Assembly (NCBI RefSeq): GCF_026191635.1
Contig: NZ_JAKRRW010000013.1
Span: forward strand, 1 to 64,000
Direction of reading: 5' to 3'
DNA length: 64,000 nt
DNA from: Photobacterium obscurum
Lineage (GTDB): Bacteria > Pseudomonadota > Gammaproteobacteria > Enterobacterales > Vibrionaceae
Positions 1-6,872 of this stretch are shown in pieces. The notes beneath the pieces are model-generated. The model ran no database searches. It saw nothing but the letters and a program-made list of their open reading frames with translations, and was not told the DNA's origin. Position 1 is the first letter of the stretch. Each line of letters opens with the position of its first letter. The position numbers were made by a program, and so were the translations under genes.

Positions 1-83
1 GCTGGGGTTTTTTGCTATCTGCCGTATGAAAAAAGGACTCTCACGAGCCTGCACCTTGAGTCCCGATTGTGTGCAACCCCAGC
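1..83. repeat. Nested inverted repeats at window edge
   Basis: GCTGGGGTT at 1-9 is the exact reverse complement of AACCCCAGC at 75-83. Nested inside, GGACTC at 35-40 pairs with GAGTCC at 58-63. The outer arm touches the window edge and may continue beyond it. The inner hairpin has an A run before it on the plus strand and so works as a terminator on the minus strand. The outer arm may be half of a terminator belonging to a gene to the left. Confidence 0.5.
30..63 (-). terminator. Rho-independent terminator, minus strand
   Basis: Read on the minus strand, GGACTC is followed by a 17-nt loop, GAGTCC and six T. It lies about 137 nt downstream of the stop codon of the minus-strand gene ending at 200, so that transcript would have a long 3' UTR. 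Confidence 0.5.
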
Positions 84-142
84 CCTCCGCCACTTATTAA
101 TAAGTCCAAACTAGCGTGTACCTTGAAAGGCTTATTCATTTA

Positions 143-156
143 GTATTCTAGAATAC
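143..156. repeat. 14-bp perfect palindrome
   Basis: GTATTCTAGAATAC is perfectly self-complementary. It lies 44 nt past the stop codon of the minus-strand gene ending at 200. There is no adjacent T run, so it is not an obvious terminator; it may be a protein site or chance. Confidence 0.4.
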
Positions 157-199
157 CTTACTTGCCCTTAGCTGCTAGCTTCGATTATTCAGTGACTAA

Positions 200-1084
200 T
201 TAAGCACTTACTTTTACTTGAGAGCTGTCACTTTTCTCGACAATAAAATGTTTGCTCAGTAGTTCAAGTAAGCTCTCTTTATAGGGCTCATGGTTTTTCA
301 TACCAAGCAGTTTTGCTATCTCCTGTCCCGTAGGTGATAAGCGGTAGTAGGTTAAAGTTATCCCTTTCTTAACTGGTTTTAATAAGTAATGTGTCCCTTG
401 GTAACCAAATGCAAGTGAAGACTCAAGCGTAATTTCTCCTGACTCAAGTTCACTACGGAGTAATAAACCCAAGTCCATCAGCACCAATAAGTTGGAGTAT
501 GGCAGTTGGTAGTTACCAAGAGCGAGTTTATCGTTTGATGGCGAGCGGAGTAGCGAGAGGATGCCATGGCGGACCTTAATACTGGTAAGTAGCTTTTTAT
601 TATGATCGTTGCCAAAGTGGCAAGCCAACATACAAGCACGGTGGAAGGTTTGTGCCTCTCTGTTGGTCATGTTTTTGAGGGTGTCTAGTGCTTTTAGAGA
701 GGTAGAACCTGGGGTCGATACTTCCTGTTTAAGTATCTGGCTCCATAGCCTTTGCATTGCAGCACCATGAATATTTTTTGCTATTGAGATAAAGTGATAG
801 AGCCAATCAGGATCGGGATCTCCTGCTGTTTTATCATTGCTGCTGTCATAAGCTAATTTGAATATACGTTCTAAGTTTTCTTGCTGACGTTGTGTTTCTC
901 GCTTATTCCTTAGCAGAGTTCTTTCTGTAATATCTTTTTCTTGATCGCCAGATATAAGGTGATCTATCGCATACTGGCTTGCTAGCTCTTTGGTTCGAGC
1001 CTGGCAGCTTTTTATATGGCTATTATTCTCGCCTTTGGAGTGTTTTTCGGGAGATCTCGCTGCGTCCTGGTTGTCATTGCTCAT
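200..1084 (-). CDS. TIGR03899-like family protein, function unknown
   Basis: A 294-residue, mostly hydrophilic protein with no signal peptide or membrane segment, so probably cytoplasmic. The N-terminal 80 residues are charged and likely helical (ERTLLRNKRETQRQQENLER). The middle contains DPDWLYHFISIAKNI and MQRLWSQILKQE, which I associate with the TIGR03899/DUF2806-type family of vibrios; this is recall, not a search. The frame is open back to an ATG at 1150, but the ATG at 1084 is the more usual start. An AAGAG lies close to the 1150 ATG, so the longer form remains possible. It stands alone on the minus strand, ahead of the zinc operon. I cannot assign a function. Confidence 0.6.
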   Translation of the reverse strand: MSNDNQDAARSPEKHSKGENNSHIKSCQARTKELASQYAIDHLISGDQEKDITERTLLRNKRETQRQQENLERIFKLAYDSSNDKTAGDPDPDWLYHFISIAKNIHGAAMQRLWSQILKQEVSTPGSTSLKALDTLKNMTNREAQTFHRACMLACHFGNDHNKKLLTSIKVRHGILSLLRSPSNDKLALGNYQLPYSNLLVLMDLGLLLRSELESGEITLESSLAFGYQGTHYLLKPVKKGITLTYYRLSPTGQEIAKLLGMKNHEPYKESLLELLSKHFIVEKSDSSQVKVSA

Positions 1085-1222
1085 AATTGGCTCAGAGTTG
1101 GTAAGTCTGATTATAGTTTTACCAGTTGATCGCATAATTTGGCAATACATGAGCTCTTGGTGTTAATGGGTGGTTAAACTTGTTAAAGTGTCGGTTGGGG
1201 GAGCATGTTAGGAGGGGCGTTG

Positions 1223-1309
1223 ATGAATAACCAAGGAAAGCGGTTGGCCGATGTGTTATTAGTACTTGGCTATGTCATGATACTGGCTTATCTAGCTGCG
1301 CATTTATAG
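1223..1309 (+). CDS. Possible 28-residue small membrane protein
   Basis: An ATG at 1223 opens a 28-codon frame ending in TAG at 1307-1309. The peptide begins MNNQGKRLADVL and continues as one hydrophobic stretch (residues about 11-28) long enough to span a membrane, with two basic residues before it. An AGGAGGGG sequence at 1210-1217 sits at a proper distance upstream, one of the strongest ribosome binding sites in the region. An in-frame ATG at 1205 lies upstream of that site and is less likely to be the start. It occupies the gap between two minus-strand genes and is the only plus-strand gene nearby. The second half of the frame overlaps one arm of a 13-bp inverted repeat. No family is recognised. 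Confidence 0.4.
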   Translation: MNNQGKRLADVLLVLGYVMILAYLAAHL

Positions 1310-1333
1310 GCGTAACAATCAGATAAGCCAGTA
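1281..1333. repeat. 13-bp perfect inverted repeat, 27-nt loop
   Basis: TACTGGCTTATCT at 1281-1293 pairs exactly with AGATAAGCCAGTA at 1321-1333. The left arm is inside the small ORF at 1223-1309. No T run follows on either strand. It could be a 3' stabilising hairpin for the zinc operon transcript (minus) or for the small ORF transcript (plus). Confidence 0.6.
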
Positions 1334-1364
1334 AAAGATATTAATTTGGTGTGGCACTTAAGTG

Positions 1365-1847
1365 CTACATATCATCGTATTCTTCTAGAGCGGTTCCTTC
1401 TAGTAGGTAGCCAACTTCTGCCATGTCATGACTAATGTGTTGGGTTTTTAATTTACCTATTACATATACCACGTCCCATAATTGCTGAATTGGTGCTCCA
1501 TTGGGGTACTTAACATAGATAATTTGGTTTGGAGGTGGTGGTGGAACATGGATACAGGCACCAAAATAGGGAACGAGTAAAAACTCAGTAATGGCTTCAA
1601 CATCTCCTTCCAGTGGGATCACAAACCCCGGAATTTTAACCTGGCTGCCATTAAGTTCCTCACGAACCGAGCCAATTGTTGTTTGTCGGGCCGCATTAGT
1701 ATCGTGGTTGGTAATTGGTAATTGGTTTTGGTTGAACTGTTGACGTTCTTTTTCCGGAACTAGATCAAGCCAGTCCAGCGTTAATACTTCTTCGGCGTAA
1801 CTGATTAAAGGTAGCCAGCAGCAGAGTGCGATTAACCATTTTTTCAT
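1365..1847 (-). CDS. zrgD: DUF3299 periplasmic protein of the zinc operon (ZrgD-like)
   Basis: A 160-residue secreted protein. Residues 1-18 form a signal peptide ending ISYA. The rest matches DUF3299: PGFVIPLE at 73-80, ITEFLLVPYFGACIHV at 86-101, and the proline run and NQ at 102-108. Its exact role is unknown; the Cys/His of GACIHV could bind metal. It is the last gene of the minus-strand cluster, starting 9 nt after the permease stop. In Vibrio cholerae I recall a zinc uptake locus zrgABCDE containing the same set of proteins; the letter D for this member is from memory. Zur control of the operon is inferred from the box upstream of the first gene. Confidence 0.75.
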   Translation of the reverse strand: MKKWLIALCCWLPLISYAEEVLTLDWLDLVPEKERQQFNQNQLPITNHDTNAARQTTIGSVREELNGSQVKIPGFVIPLEGDVEAITEFLLVPYFGACIHVPPPPPNQIIYVKYPNGAPIQQLWDVVYVIGKLKTQHISHDMAEVGYLLEGTALEEYDDM

Positions 1848-1856
1848 ATTGTATCC

Positions 1857-3116
1857 TTAAACCTTAATTGTCATGCCATCGGCAAGTGAATGCTGATATG
1901 CCCGAAGCGCTGGAATCACTCCTACGATAATCCCTGCAACTTGCACTATACCGAGTAAGAGCAGTTCATATGATGTTGGTGCACTGACTTCGATATACAG
2001 TCCAAATTGCTGTTGGATGATTGGTTGTGCAACGGCCATCAGACCGTAAAGAATAGAAACTCCGAGAGCGATCCCTGTTGCGGTTAATACTGTTGCTTCA
2101 CTGATCAATAGGAAAAATATATGGTTTGGCCTTGCACCCATTGCTCTTAGAATGGCCATTTCCCTTCGTCTCTCATTCAAACTGGTGAGAAGGCTTGTCA
2201 GCATTCCTAAGAGACCGGCGATAACGACAAAGCCTGAGACGATCAGCAAAGCTTGTTCAGCAATAGACATCATTCCCCAGAGTTCATGTAGAGCAATACC
2301 GGGCATGATGGCACTCAATGGTTCTTTCGAGTAAGTATTAATATAGCGCTGCAGAGCAAATGTTTGAATTTTGGAATTCAGGCCAAGCATGAAGGCGGTG
2401 ATTTGTTTCGGTTCGAATTGATAATTTTCCAGTGTTTGTGCATCCGGAGTGTTACCGAGTTTCGCCCCCGACTCCCAGCCGACATGAATCGCTTCGATTG
2501 CACCTAATGATACATGCACGCTGCGATCAACCGGAGTTCCAGTGGGTTCGAGTATACCAACCACCTTGAAAGGCAGATTGTCATGACGGTTGAAGGACTT
2601 ATCGCTAATGCCATGAGCAATGATGATTTCGTCATTGAGCTTATAGTTTAGCTTTTTCGCGACTTCAGCCCCGAGGACGGTTTCAAATAAACCAGTAAAC
2701 TCTCGGCCAGCAGAAAATTGGAGTGGTTGTTTTTGGCCATATTGATAATGGGTGAAGTAGGAACCATTGGTTCCGATAACTCGGTAGCCTTGATGTGAAT
2801 CACCAAGAGAGATCGGAATCGCCCACTTTACCGAGCGATGTTGGGTGATTTCTTGATAGCTTTTCCAGTCAATGTTATTGGTGGCATTACCGATACGAAA
2901 TACCGAATACAATAGTAGGTTTACCTGACCAGATCGGGATCCAACAATCAAGTCCGTGCCTGAGATCGTATTGGCAAAGCTGGACTTTGCCTGAGTACGT
3001 ACCCGTTCAACGCCAAGTAATAAGGTAACTGAAATAGCCACCGTTAGCAGGGTGAGTAACGCTGTTGTTTTTCGGTTGGCGAGGCTTTGCCAGGCCAGTC
3101 GAAAGATAGCTCTCAT
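1857..3116 (-). CDS. zrgC: ABC transporter permease of the zinc operon (ZrgC-like)
   Basis: A 419-residue FtsX/MacB-type permease. A first membrane segment lies near residues 16-36, then a large periplasmic domain of about 240 residues, then three more segments near 285-310, 335-360 and 385-405, the usual FtsX layout. The LNERRREMAILRAMGARP motif between segments 2 and 3 is the typical coupling region to the ATPase. Its start codon overlaps the ATPase stop by one base (TAATG), so translation is probably coupled. The fold is that of LolCE/MacB proteins, which usually do mechanical work rather than pass ions, so how it aids zinc uptake is unclear. The zinc role is inferred from context and the Vibrio zrg locus. 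Confidence 0.85.
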   Translation of the reverse strand: MRAIFRLAWQSLANRKTTALLTLLTVAISVTLLLGVERVRTQAKSSFANTISGTDLIVGSRSGQVNLLLYSVFRIGNATNNIDWKSYQEITQHRSVKWAIPISLGDSHQGYRVIGTNGSYFTHYQYGQKQPLQFSAGREFTGLFETVLGAEVAKKLNYKLNDEIIIAHGISDKSFNRHDNLPFKVVGILEPTGTPVDRSVHVSLGAIEAIHVGWESGAKLGNTPDAQTLENYQFEPKQITAFMLGLNSKIQTFALQRYINTYSKEPLSAIMPGIALHELWGMMSIAEQALLIVSGFVVIAGLLGMLTSLLTSLNERRREMAILRAMGARPNHIFFLLISEATVLTATGIALGVSILYGLMAVAQPIIQQQFGLYIEVSAPTSYELLLLGIVQVAGIIVGVIPALRAYQHSLADGMTIKV

Positions 3117-3808
3117 TAGCCGTTCCTCCTTGGCGCCTGGTTTAGCTCGTTAAGTGCGATGCTGCGATCAAAAAGTGTTTCTAGAGTCTCGTCATGACTA
3201 ACAAAGAGTAGGGTTGTTTCGGCTTTATCACATTCGGCCATTAGGAGCTGAATGAAGGCTTCCCGATTGTTATGATCCAGTGCGGAGGTTGGTTCGTCGG
3301 CTATAAGTAGTTCTGGCTGGCCAATGAGTGCTCTGGCTGCCGCGACACGCTGCTGTTGGCCAATACTCAGTTCGCTGATTGGCCGCTCTAGGCATTCTTG
3401 AGGTAAGTGGAGTTGTTCCAATAGACGTTTTGCTTCTACTTCCATCTCTTTTGATAGTCGGCTTTTTCGCTGTGGAGAAAAGCGACAAGGAAGTAAGACA
3501 TTATCGATGACGGACAGATAAGGCAGCAGGTTGAACATTTGGAATATATATCCGATATGATTTGCTCGGAATTTATCTCTCTGAGTCGGTTTTAGCTGGC
3601 TGAAAGGTTGCTGTAGGAGATTTATCTCTCCTGAGGTTGGTTGTGAGATCCCGGCAAGTAGGCTTAGCAGACTTGATTTACCACTGCCACTAGGCCCTTT
3701 TAGAAAGACCTTTTCACCTTTCTGTATTGTTAAAGCCGGAATCTCAAGCAGGTTTTCTGTTTGTTTGGGCCATCGGAATGTTATGTCGGTGAGTTCTATA
3801 ACGTTCAT
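3116..3808 (-). CDS. zrgB: ABC transporter ATP-binding protein of the zinc operon (ZrgB-like)
   Basis: A 230-residue LolD/MacB-type ATPase. The Walker A motif GPSGSGKS is at 38-45, then the signature LSIGQQQR and the Walker B region LLIADEPTSALD, followed by a switch histidine in FVSHDE. The frame is open to 3868, but the ATG at 3808 (MNVIELTD) follows a good AGGGA site and gives the usual family length; the longer version would begin inside the G/C run near 3830. It energises the permease encoded next. Zinc specificity comes only from the operon partners. Confidence 0.88.
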   Translation of the reverse strand: MNVIELTDITFRWPKQTENLLEIPALTIQKGEKVFLKGPSGSGKSSLLSLLAGISQPTSGEINLLQQPFSQLKPTQRDKFRANHIGYIFQMFNLLPYLSVIDNVLLPCRFSPQRKSRLSKEMEVEAKRLLEQLHLPQECLERPISELSIGQQQRVAAARALIGQPELLIADEPTSALDHNNREAFIQLLMAECDKAETTLLFVSHDETLETLFDRSIALNELNQAPRRNG

Positions 3809-3871
3809 AGTTTTCCCTGAAATGGGGGGGAAGCCCCCCATCGTGAATAGATTTTCGCTATAAGCCAAAGG

Positions 3872-4519
3872 TTAGAATTTAAATACCGTGTTACTCGGCG
3901 TTAGCTGTGCAGCGCTTTGATTCGCTTCTGTAATCGTCTGAACGGTGATTTTTTCCGTGGTCGGGAAATGATGGAACCAGTTAACCTGCAGAGAACTTAG
4001 CTGTTTAATGTTATCGCAGCGGAAGACATACTGAGCCGAGAATTCACCATGTCCCGCATGGCTGTCATGATCATGTTTGTCGTGCTCGTGTCCCGCATGG
4101 CTGTTATGGTCATGCTCGTCGTGCTCGTGTTCCGTATGGCTGTCATGATCGTGTTCTGAATGACTATCATGGTCATCCTCAGCCGTTAATGTTTCTGTGA
4201 CATGGGCATCAGTTAGTTGGCAGTTTGAAGCTGAGGAGAAAGCAAATAGCTCTTCAGCGTTGTTAAGTTGCGCAATTGCCCCTTCTAGTTGTTGTTGTTG
4301 TTGCTTGTTGGCTGGTGCATGTTCAAAGCCAACAACATCCGCACCTGGGGCTGTGATCTCCATCAGTAAGTCTTTGCCGTCTTGAGCAATATTGAATTCA
4401 ACTACCCCATGTACATGGGCGTCATGTTGGCGAAAATTTTCTTCCGCTGTTGCAGTGGCAGTTATTGTCAGTGTGCTTAACATTAGTGCACATGATGAAA
4501 GACGGTAAGGAAAAGGCAT
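3872..4519 (-). CDS. zrgA: Histidine-rich zinc-binding periplasmic protein (DUF2796, ZrgA-like)
   Basis: A 215-residue secreted protein with a signal peptide at 1-25. HDAHVHG at 32-38 is typical of DUF2796. Residues 117-157 are a low-complexity block of His, Asp, Glu and Ser, of the form HDHDSHAGHEHDKHD, almost certainly metal binding. Two cysteines, C100 and C168, flank the block. In V. cholerae ZrgA is, from memory, the zinc-binding component that works with the ABC proteins. The His block is encoded by a 39-bp tandem repeat, so its length may vary between strains. The gene starts 45 nt after the 95-residue protein at 4565-4852 and shares its Zur-controlled promoter. Confidence 0.82.
   Translation of the reverse strand: MPFPYRLSSCALMLSTLTITATATAEENFRQHDAHVHGVVEFNIAQDGKDLLMEITAPGADVVGFEHAPANKQQQQQLEGAIAQLNNAEELFAFSSASNCQLTDAHVTETLTAEDDHDSHSEHDHDSHTEHEHDEHDHNSHAGHEHDKHDHDSHAGHGEFSAQYVFRCDNIKQLSSLQVNWFHHFPTTEKITVQTITEANQSAAQLTPSNTVFKF
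4051..4167. repeat. 39-bp in-frame tandem repeat inside zrgA
   Basis: The sequence GTCCCGCATGG recurs at 4051 and 4090, and with two changes at 4129, a spacing of exactly 39 bp or 13 codons. The following bases also match (ATGGCTGT, then TGCTCGTGT). The repeat encodes the His/Asp-rich block and adds or removes 13 residues per unit. Confidence 0.85.
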
Positions 4520-4564
4520 GATAGCTCCTGTCTAAAAGTAATTGTGAATATGGATACATTAATT

Positions 4565-4852
4565 TCAGGCAGTTAACGGCGGGGCCCTGGCCAACGGTGA
4601 AGACGGAAGGTGATATCCGGCCTGAACCACCATAATGGGTGTATGTTGTTCAGGAGATTGAGCCGGTAATGTATGGACTGCTGGTGGTGTTGTGGCGTCA
4701 TGGGCCAGATGGCAGATACTGCACTCTTGAACATGGTGGTCGCTGCTGGCTATTTCAATTTTATGCAATACCGCAATCGGCCCAATCATGAAGATTAAGC
4801 TGATGCCAATTGCTATATAAAGGTGTATCCACCGAGAGTTGAAATGAGACAC
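4565..4852 (-). CDS. Small membrane-anchored Cys/His protein, first gene of the zinc operon
   Basis: A 95-residue protein with one N-terminal membrane segment (residues 11-30) and a short exposed tail. The tail has SSDHH at 37-40 and ECSICHLAH at 43-51, a CxxCxxxH cluster suited to bind a metal. It resembles the short DUF2946-type proteins with a C-x-x-C-H-L-A-H motif, but I am not certain of the family. It is the first gene after the Zur box and is 45 nt upstream of zrgA, so it is co-regulated with zinc uptake. It could be the fifth component (zrgE) of the V. cholerae locus or an unrelated accessory metal protein. Confidence 0.65.
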   Translation of the reverse strand: MSHFNSRWIHLYIAIGISLIFMIGPIAVLHKIEIASSDHHVQECSICHLAHDATTPPAVHTLPAQSPEQHTPIMVVQAGYHLPSSPLARAPPLTA

Positions 4853-4882
4853 TATAGAAACAGGAAAGCCACCACCAAACCA

Positions 4883-4905
4883 TAATTGTAATAATATAAC
4901 ATTAC
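4883..4905 (-). promoter_or_regulatory. Zur box upstream of the zinc operon
   Basis: A 23-bp near-palindrome 30-52 nt before the first start codon. On the minus strand it begins GTAATGTTATATTATTAC. Compared with the gammaproteobacterial Zur consensus (half-site GAAATGTTATA, one central base, then its inverse), I count 18 of 22 matching positions. One half, AATGTTATA, is perfect. An overlapping TATATT could be the -10 element, so bound Zur would block the promoter when zinc is plentiful. Confidence 0.78.
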
Positions 4906-4960
4906 TTTTTGGTGTCGGTCATGGCTTTGTTGTCAGGTTGGCTGAATTAACCTGAGGCAG

Positions 4961-5512
4961 TTACAAGTTTTCCTGAACAAGAGCAATGGCTTGCTCTACT
5001 TCCGCTGGGCTGAGTTTGCCCTCTTTAACAAACAGTACGTGACTTTCTTTGTCTAGGACAATGATCGCTGAGCTTTCATTTTGCAGTTCCCAGGTTGAAT
5101 GCACTTTGCCATCGGCATCGAGTACCATCGAAGACCAGGAAAACTCACGTTTACTGTCTTCTGCATTGGACTTAACAAAGCCACCTGTTCCCCAAATTGC
5201 ATCATCTTGGTTGATGATGGTGGTGGTCTGGTAGTTTGCTTCGGGGAAGCTAGCGGCAGTTATCGCCTGCATGAGAGCGGCATTCATTTCTTTGGCTGAG
5301 CTACGTCCAGCGATGGCCTGGATCACTCGAACCTTGCCGGTGAGCTGTGAACTGTTCCAGTTTTGATAAACAATATCATCACCTTGTAAGGTGATTTCAC
5401 CTTTCTCTGCTACTGAGGCAGCAGGAATCGGCTCGCCAACCTGAATTGTGTGAGCTGCAGCAAGGCTTGGTAATAATGCAGCAAGTAAAGCAATCATTGG
5501 CTTCTTATTCAT
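4961..5512 (-). CDS. ytfJ: YtfJ family periplasmic protein
   Basis: A 183-residue protein with a clear signal peptide (residues 1-20, ending SLAAA, mature start HTIQ). It aligns by eye along its whole length with E. coli YtfJ: WNSSQLTGKVRVIQAIAGR, SAKEMNAALM, YQTTTIINQDDAIWGTGGFV, and the ESSAIIVLDK segment near the end. The fold is thioredoxin-like but no CxxC is present, so it is not a classical redox protein; its function is unknown. The frame is open to an ATG at 5545, but only the 5512 start places the signal peptide at the N-terminus. As in E. coli it is divergent from ytfK. Confidence 0.88.
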   Translation of the reverse strand: MNKKPMIALLAALLPSLAAAHTIQVGEPIPAASVAEKGEITLQGDDIVYQNWNSSQLTGKVRVIQAIAGRSSAKEMNAALMQAITAASFPEANYQTTTIINQDDAIWGTGGFVKSNAEDSKREFSWSSMVLDADGKVHSTWELQNESSAIIVLDKESHVLFVKEGKLSPAEVEQAIALVQENL

Positions 5513-5743
5513 TGTATTTATTCCATTTATTGTTAGACGATTCATTATCTTAGATCAGAGTTCAGATACTGGTTAAACCAGTTGGAAATAGTCGATCTGC
5601 ATCACCTGTTTTTTTTTGAATTTGCGAACCTAGGAAGAGGTGGAGGCAATAAATCAGAAATTAAGGCAAGTTGGGTGGGGATTATGTTCTACATTAAAAA
5701 TTTGCCCTTTATCCCGAGGCGATACGGGAGCTGTGACTAAATT

Positions 5744-5757
5744 GGCAAATACTTTGC
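5744..5757 (+). promoter_or_regulatory. Possible sigma-54 promoter before ytfK
   Basis: TTGGCAAATACTTTGCTT has the GG-N10-GC spacing of a -24/-12 promoter (GG at 5744-5745, GC at 5756-5757) and is close to TGGCAC-N5-TTGC. It is 76 nt before the ytfK start. Such motifs also arise by chance. The rest of the 5513-5832 gap shows no gene. Confidence 0.3.
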
Positions 5758-5832
5758 TTTGATTATAAGCGAAAGAGTGAAACATCTGCGATATCTCAAG
5801 GTCTATTGGATTATCAGTATAGTGAGGGATGT

Positions 5833-6042
5833 ATGTTAAGAGTTTTTAAACATTATCGCCCAAACCAGATTGCCCGTTATGTGAAGAGCTATTTTCGTGG
5901 ACGTCTATTTATTATGGGGATCGGAGCCTTTGAGTTCGATTATGGTCGCTTATTACCGCCGAAGAATGAAGATTTAAAAGCACTTGGTGTTCTTTCTGAG
6001 GTGAATAAGGAGATCCAGTTACTCGCGGAAGATATGCTATAG
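5833..6042 (+). CDS. ytfK: YtfK family protein (DUF1107)
   Basis: A 69-residue basic protein very like E. coli YtfK (68 residues): FKHYRPNQIARYVKSYFRGRL, GAFEFDYGRLL and LSEVNKEIQLL all match its known pattern. In E. coli YtfK binds SpoT and tilts it toward (p)ppGpp synthesis under phosphate or fatty-acid starvation; that role is inferred here. The frame opens at 5806, but the ATG at 5833 follows a strong GTGAGGG site and gives the family length. It lies divergent from ytfJ and convergent with msrA, the same neighbourhood as in enterics. Confidence 0.9.
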   Translation: MLRVFKHYRPNQIARYVKSYFRGRLFIMGIGAFEFDYGRLLPPKNEDLKALGVLSEVNKEIQLLAEDML

Positions 6043-6064
6043 CCAGAGTCGATACCCTGGCTAT
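6039..6064. terminator. Weak hairpin between convergent ytfK and msrA
   Basis: ATAGCCAG at 6039-6046 pairs with CTGGCTAT at 6057-6064 around a 10-nt loop. The left arm overlaps the ytfK stop codon. There is no T run, so termination here would not be by the standard intrinsic mechanism. Confidence 0.35.
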
Positions 6065-6068
6065 GCAT

Positions 6069-6704
6069 TTATTGAGGTGGTAGGCAAACTCCGATTCCAC
6101 CGAGGGCGCAATAACCATCGGGGTTCTTCGCCAGGTATTGTTGGTGATAATCTTCTGCAAAATAGAAGATGCCGGCAGGCTCTATCTCAGTTGTGATCAG
6201 CTGTGGCTTTTGTTGTTGGTCTAGGGCAGCTTGGTAACGAGTTTTACTCTGGTTTGCCATGTCTAGTTGGGCTTGAGAGGTGGTAAAAATAACCGAACGA
6301 TATTGGGTACCGATGTCATTGCCCTGTTGCATGCCCTGAGTCGGGTCATGGTTTTCCCAAAATAGTGTAAGTAACTGTTGTAAAGTAATAAGAGTGGGAT
6401 CATAGAGGACTCGTACGACTTCTGCATGACCTGTTTTACCCGTGCATACTTCCTTGTAAGTCGGGTTGGGGGTAAAACCGCCGCTATAGCCAACGGAAGT
6501 GCTATATACCCCAGCTTGTTGCCAAAATAGTCGTTCTGCTCCCCAAAAGCAGCCCATTCCAACAAAAATCTCTTCTAGTCCCTCGGGTTTGTTGTCATCA
6601 AGAAGTGTACCATTCACTGCATGAACCTGAGAGGGGAAGTAAGGTGTGGCCCTACCAATCAGGGCGACATCAGAGGTCGTGTTGTTTTGTCTCTCTACTG
6701 ACAT
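6069..6704 (-). CDS. msrA: Peptide-methionine (S)-S-oxide reductase MsrA
   Basis: A 211-residue enzyme that reduces methionine-S-sulfoxide in proteins or free, repairing oxidative damage. The catalytic Cys is C52 in the GCFWGAE motif at 51-57; resolving cysteines are likely C199 and C207 in [11 protein letters not shown]. Also visible are YSGG, TGHAEVV and the QYRS motif. Length and N-terminal extension match the E. coli type. There is no signal peptide, so it is cytoplasmic. It sits divergent from tamA, an order shared with enterobacteria. Confidence 0.96.
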   Translation of the reverse strand: MSVERQNNTTSDVALIGRATPYFPSQVHAVNGTLLDDNKPEGLEEIFVGMGCFWGAERLFWQQAGVYSTSVGYSGGFTPNPTYKEVCTGKTGHAEVVRVLYDPTLITLQQLLTLFWENHDPTQGMQQGNDIGTQYRSVIFTTSQAQLDMANQSKTRYQAALDQQQKPQLITTEIEPAGIFYFAEDYHQQYLAKNPDGYCALGGIGVCLPPQ

Positions 6705-6872
6705 TGTTATTTCCTTTTACGCTGCCTTTACAAAGAAAGTAGAGGATTACGGGCTGACAATCAATATAGATTGATTTTCCTACATTTAGTGGTGGCAGTT
6801 AGGGCTGCCCTTTGTCAAAATTATTGATGCTCATACTAAAAATAAAACTCTTATTGGTGAAGTAAAATAAGA

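Noticed and set aside
1-83. Integron attC-like site
   Set aside because: Nested repeats are present but the core-site pattern ending in GTTRRRY and an adjacent cassette structure are not seen; a terminator explains the inner hairpin.
4934-4954. CAGGTT/AACCTG hairpin after ytfJ as a terminator
   Set aside because: Only a 6-bp stem with a long loop and no T run on the minus strand.
5728-5757. PhoB box upstream of ytfK (CTGTGAC-TAAA-TTGGCAA)
   Set aside because: The first half matches CTGTCAT at only 5 of 7 positions and the second at 4 of 7, too weak although E. coli ytfK is phosphate-regulated.
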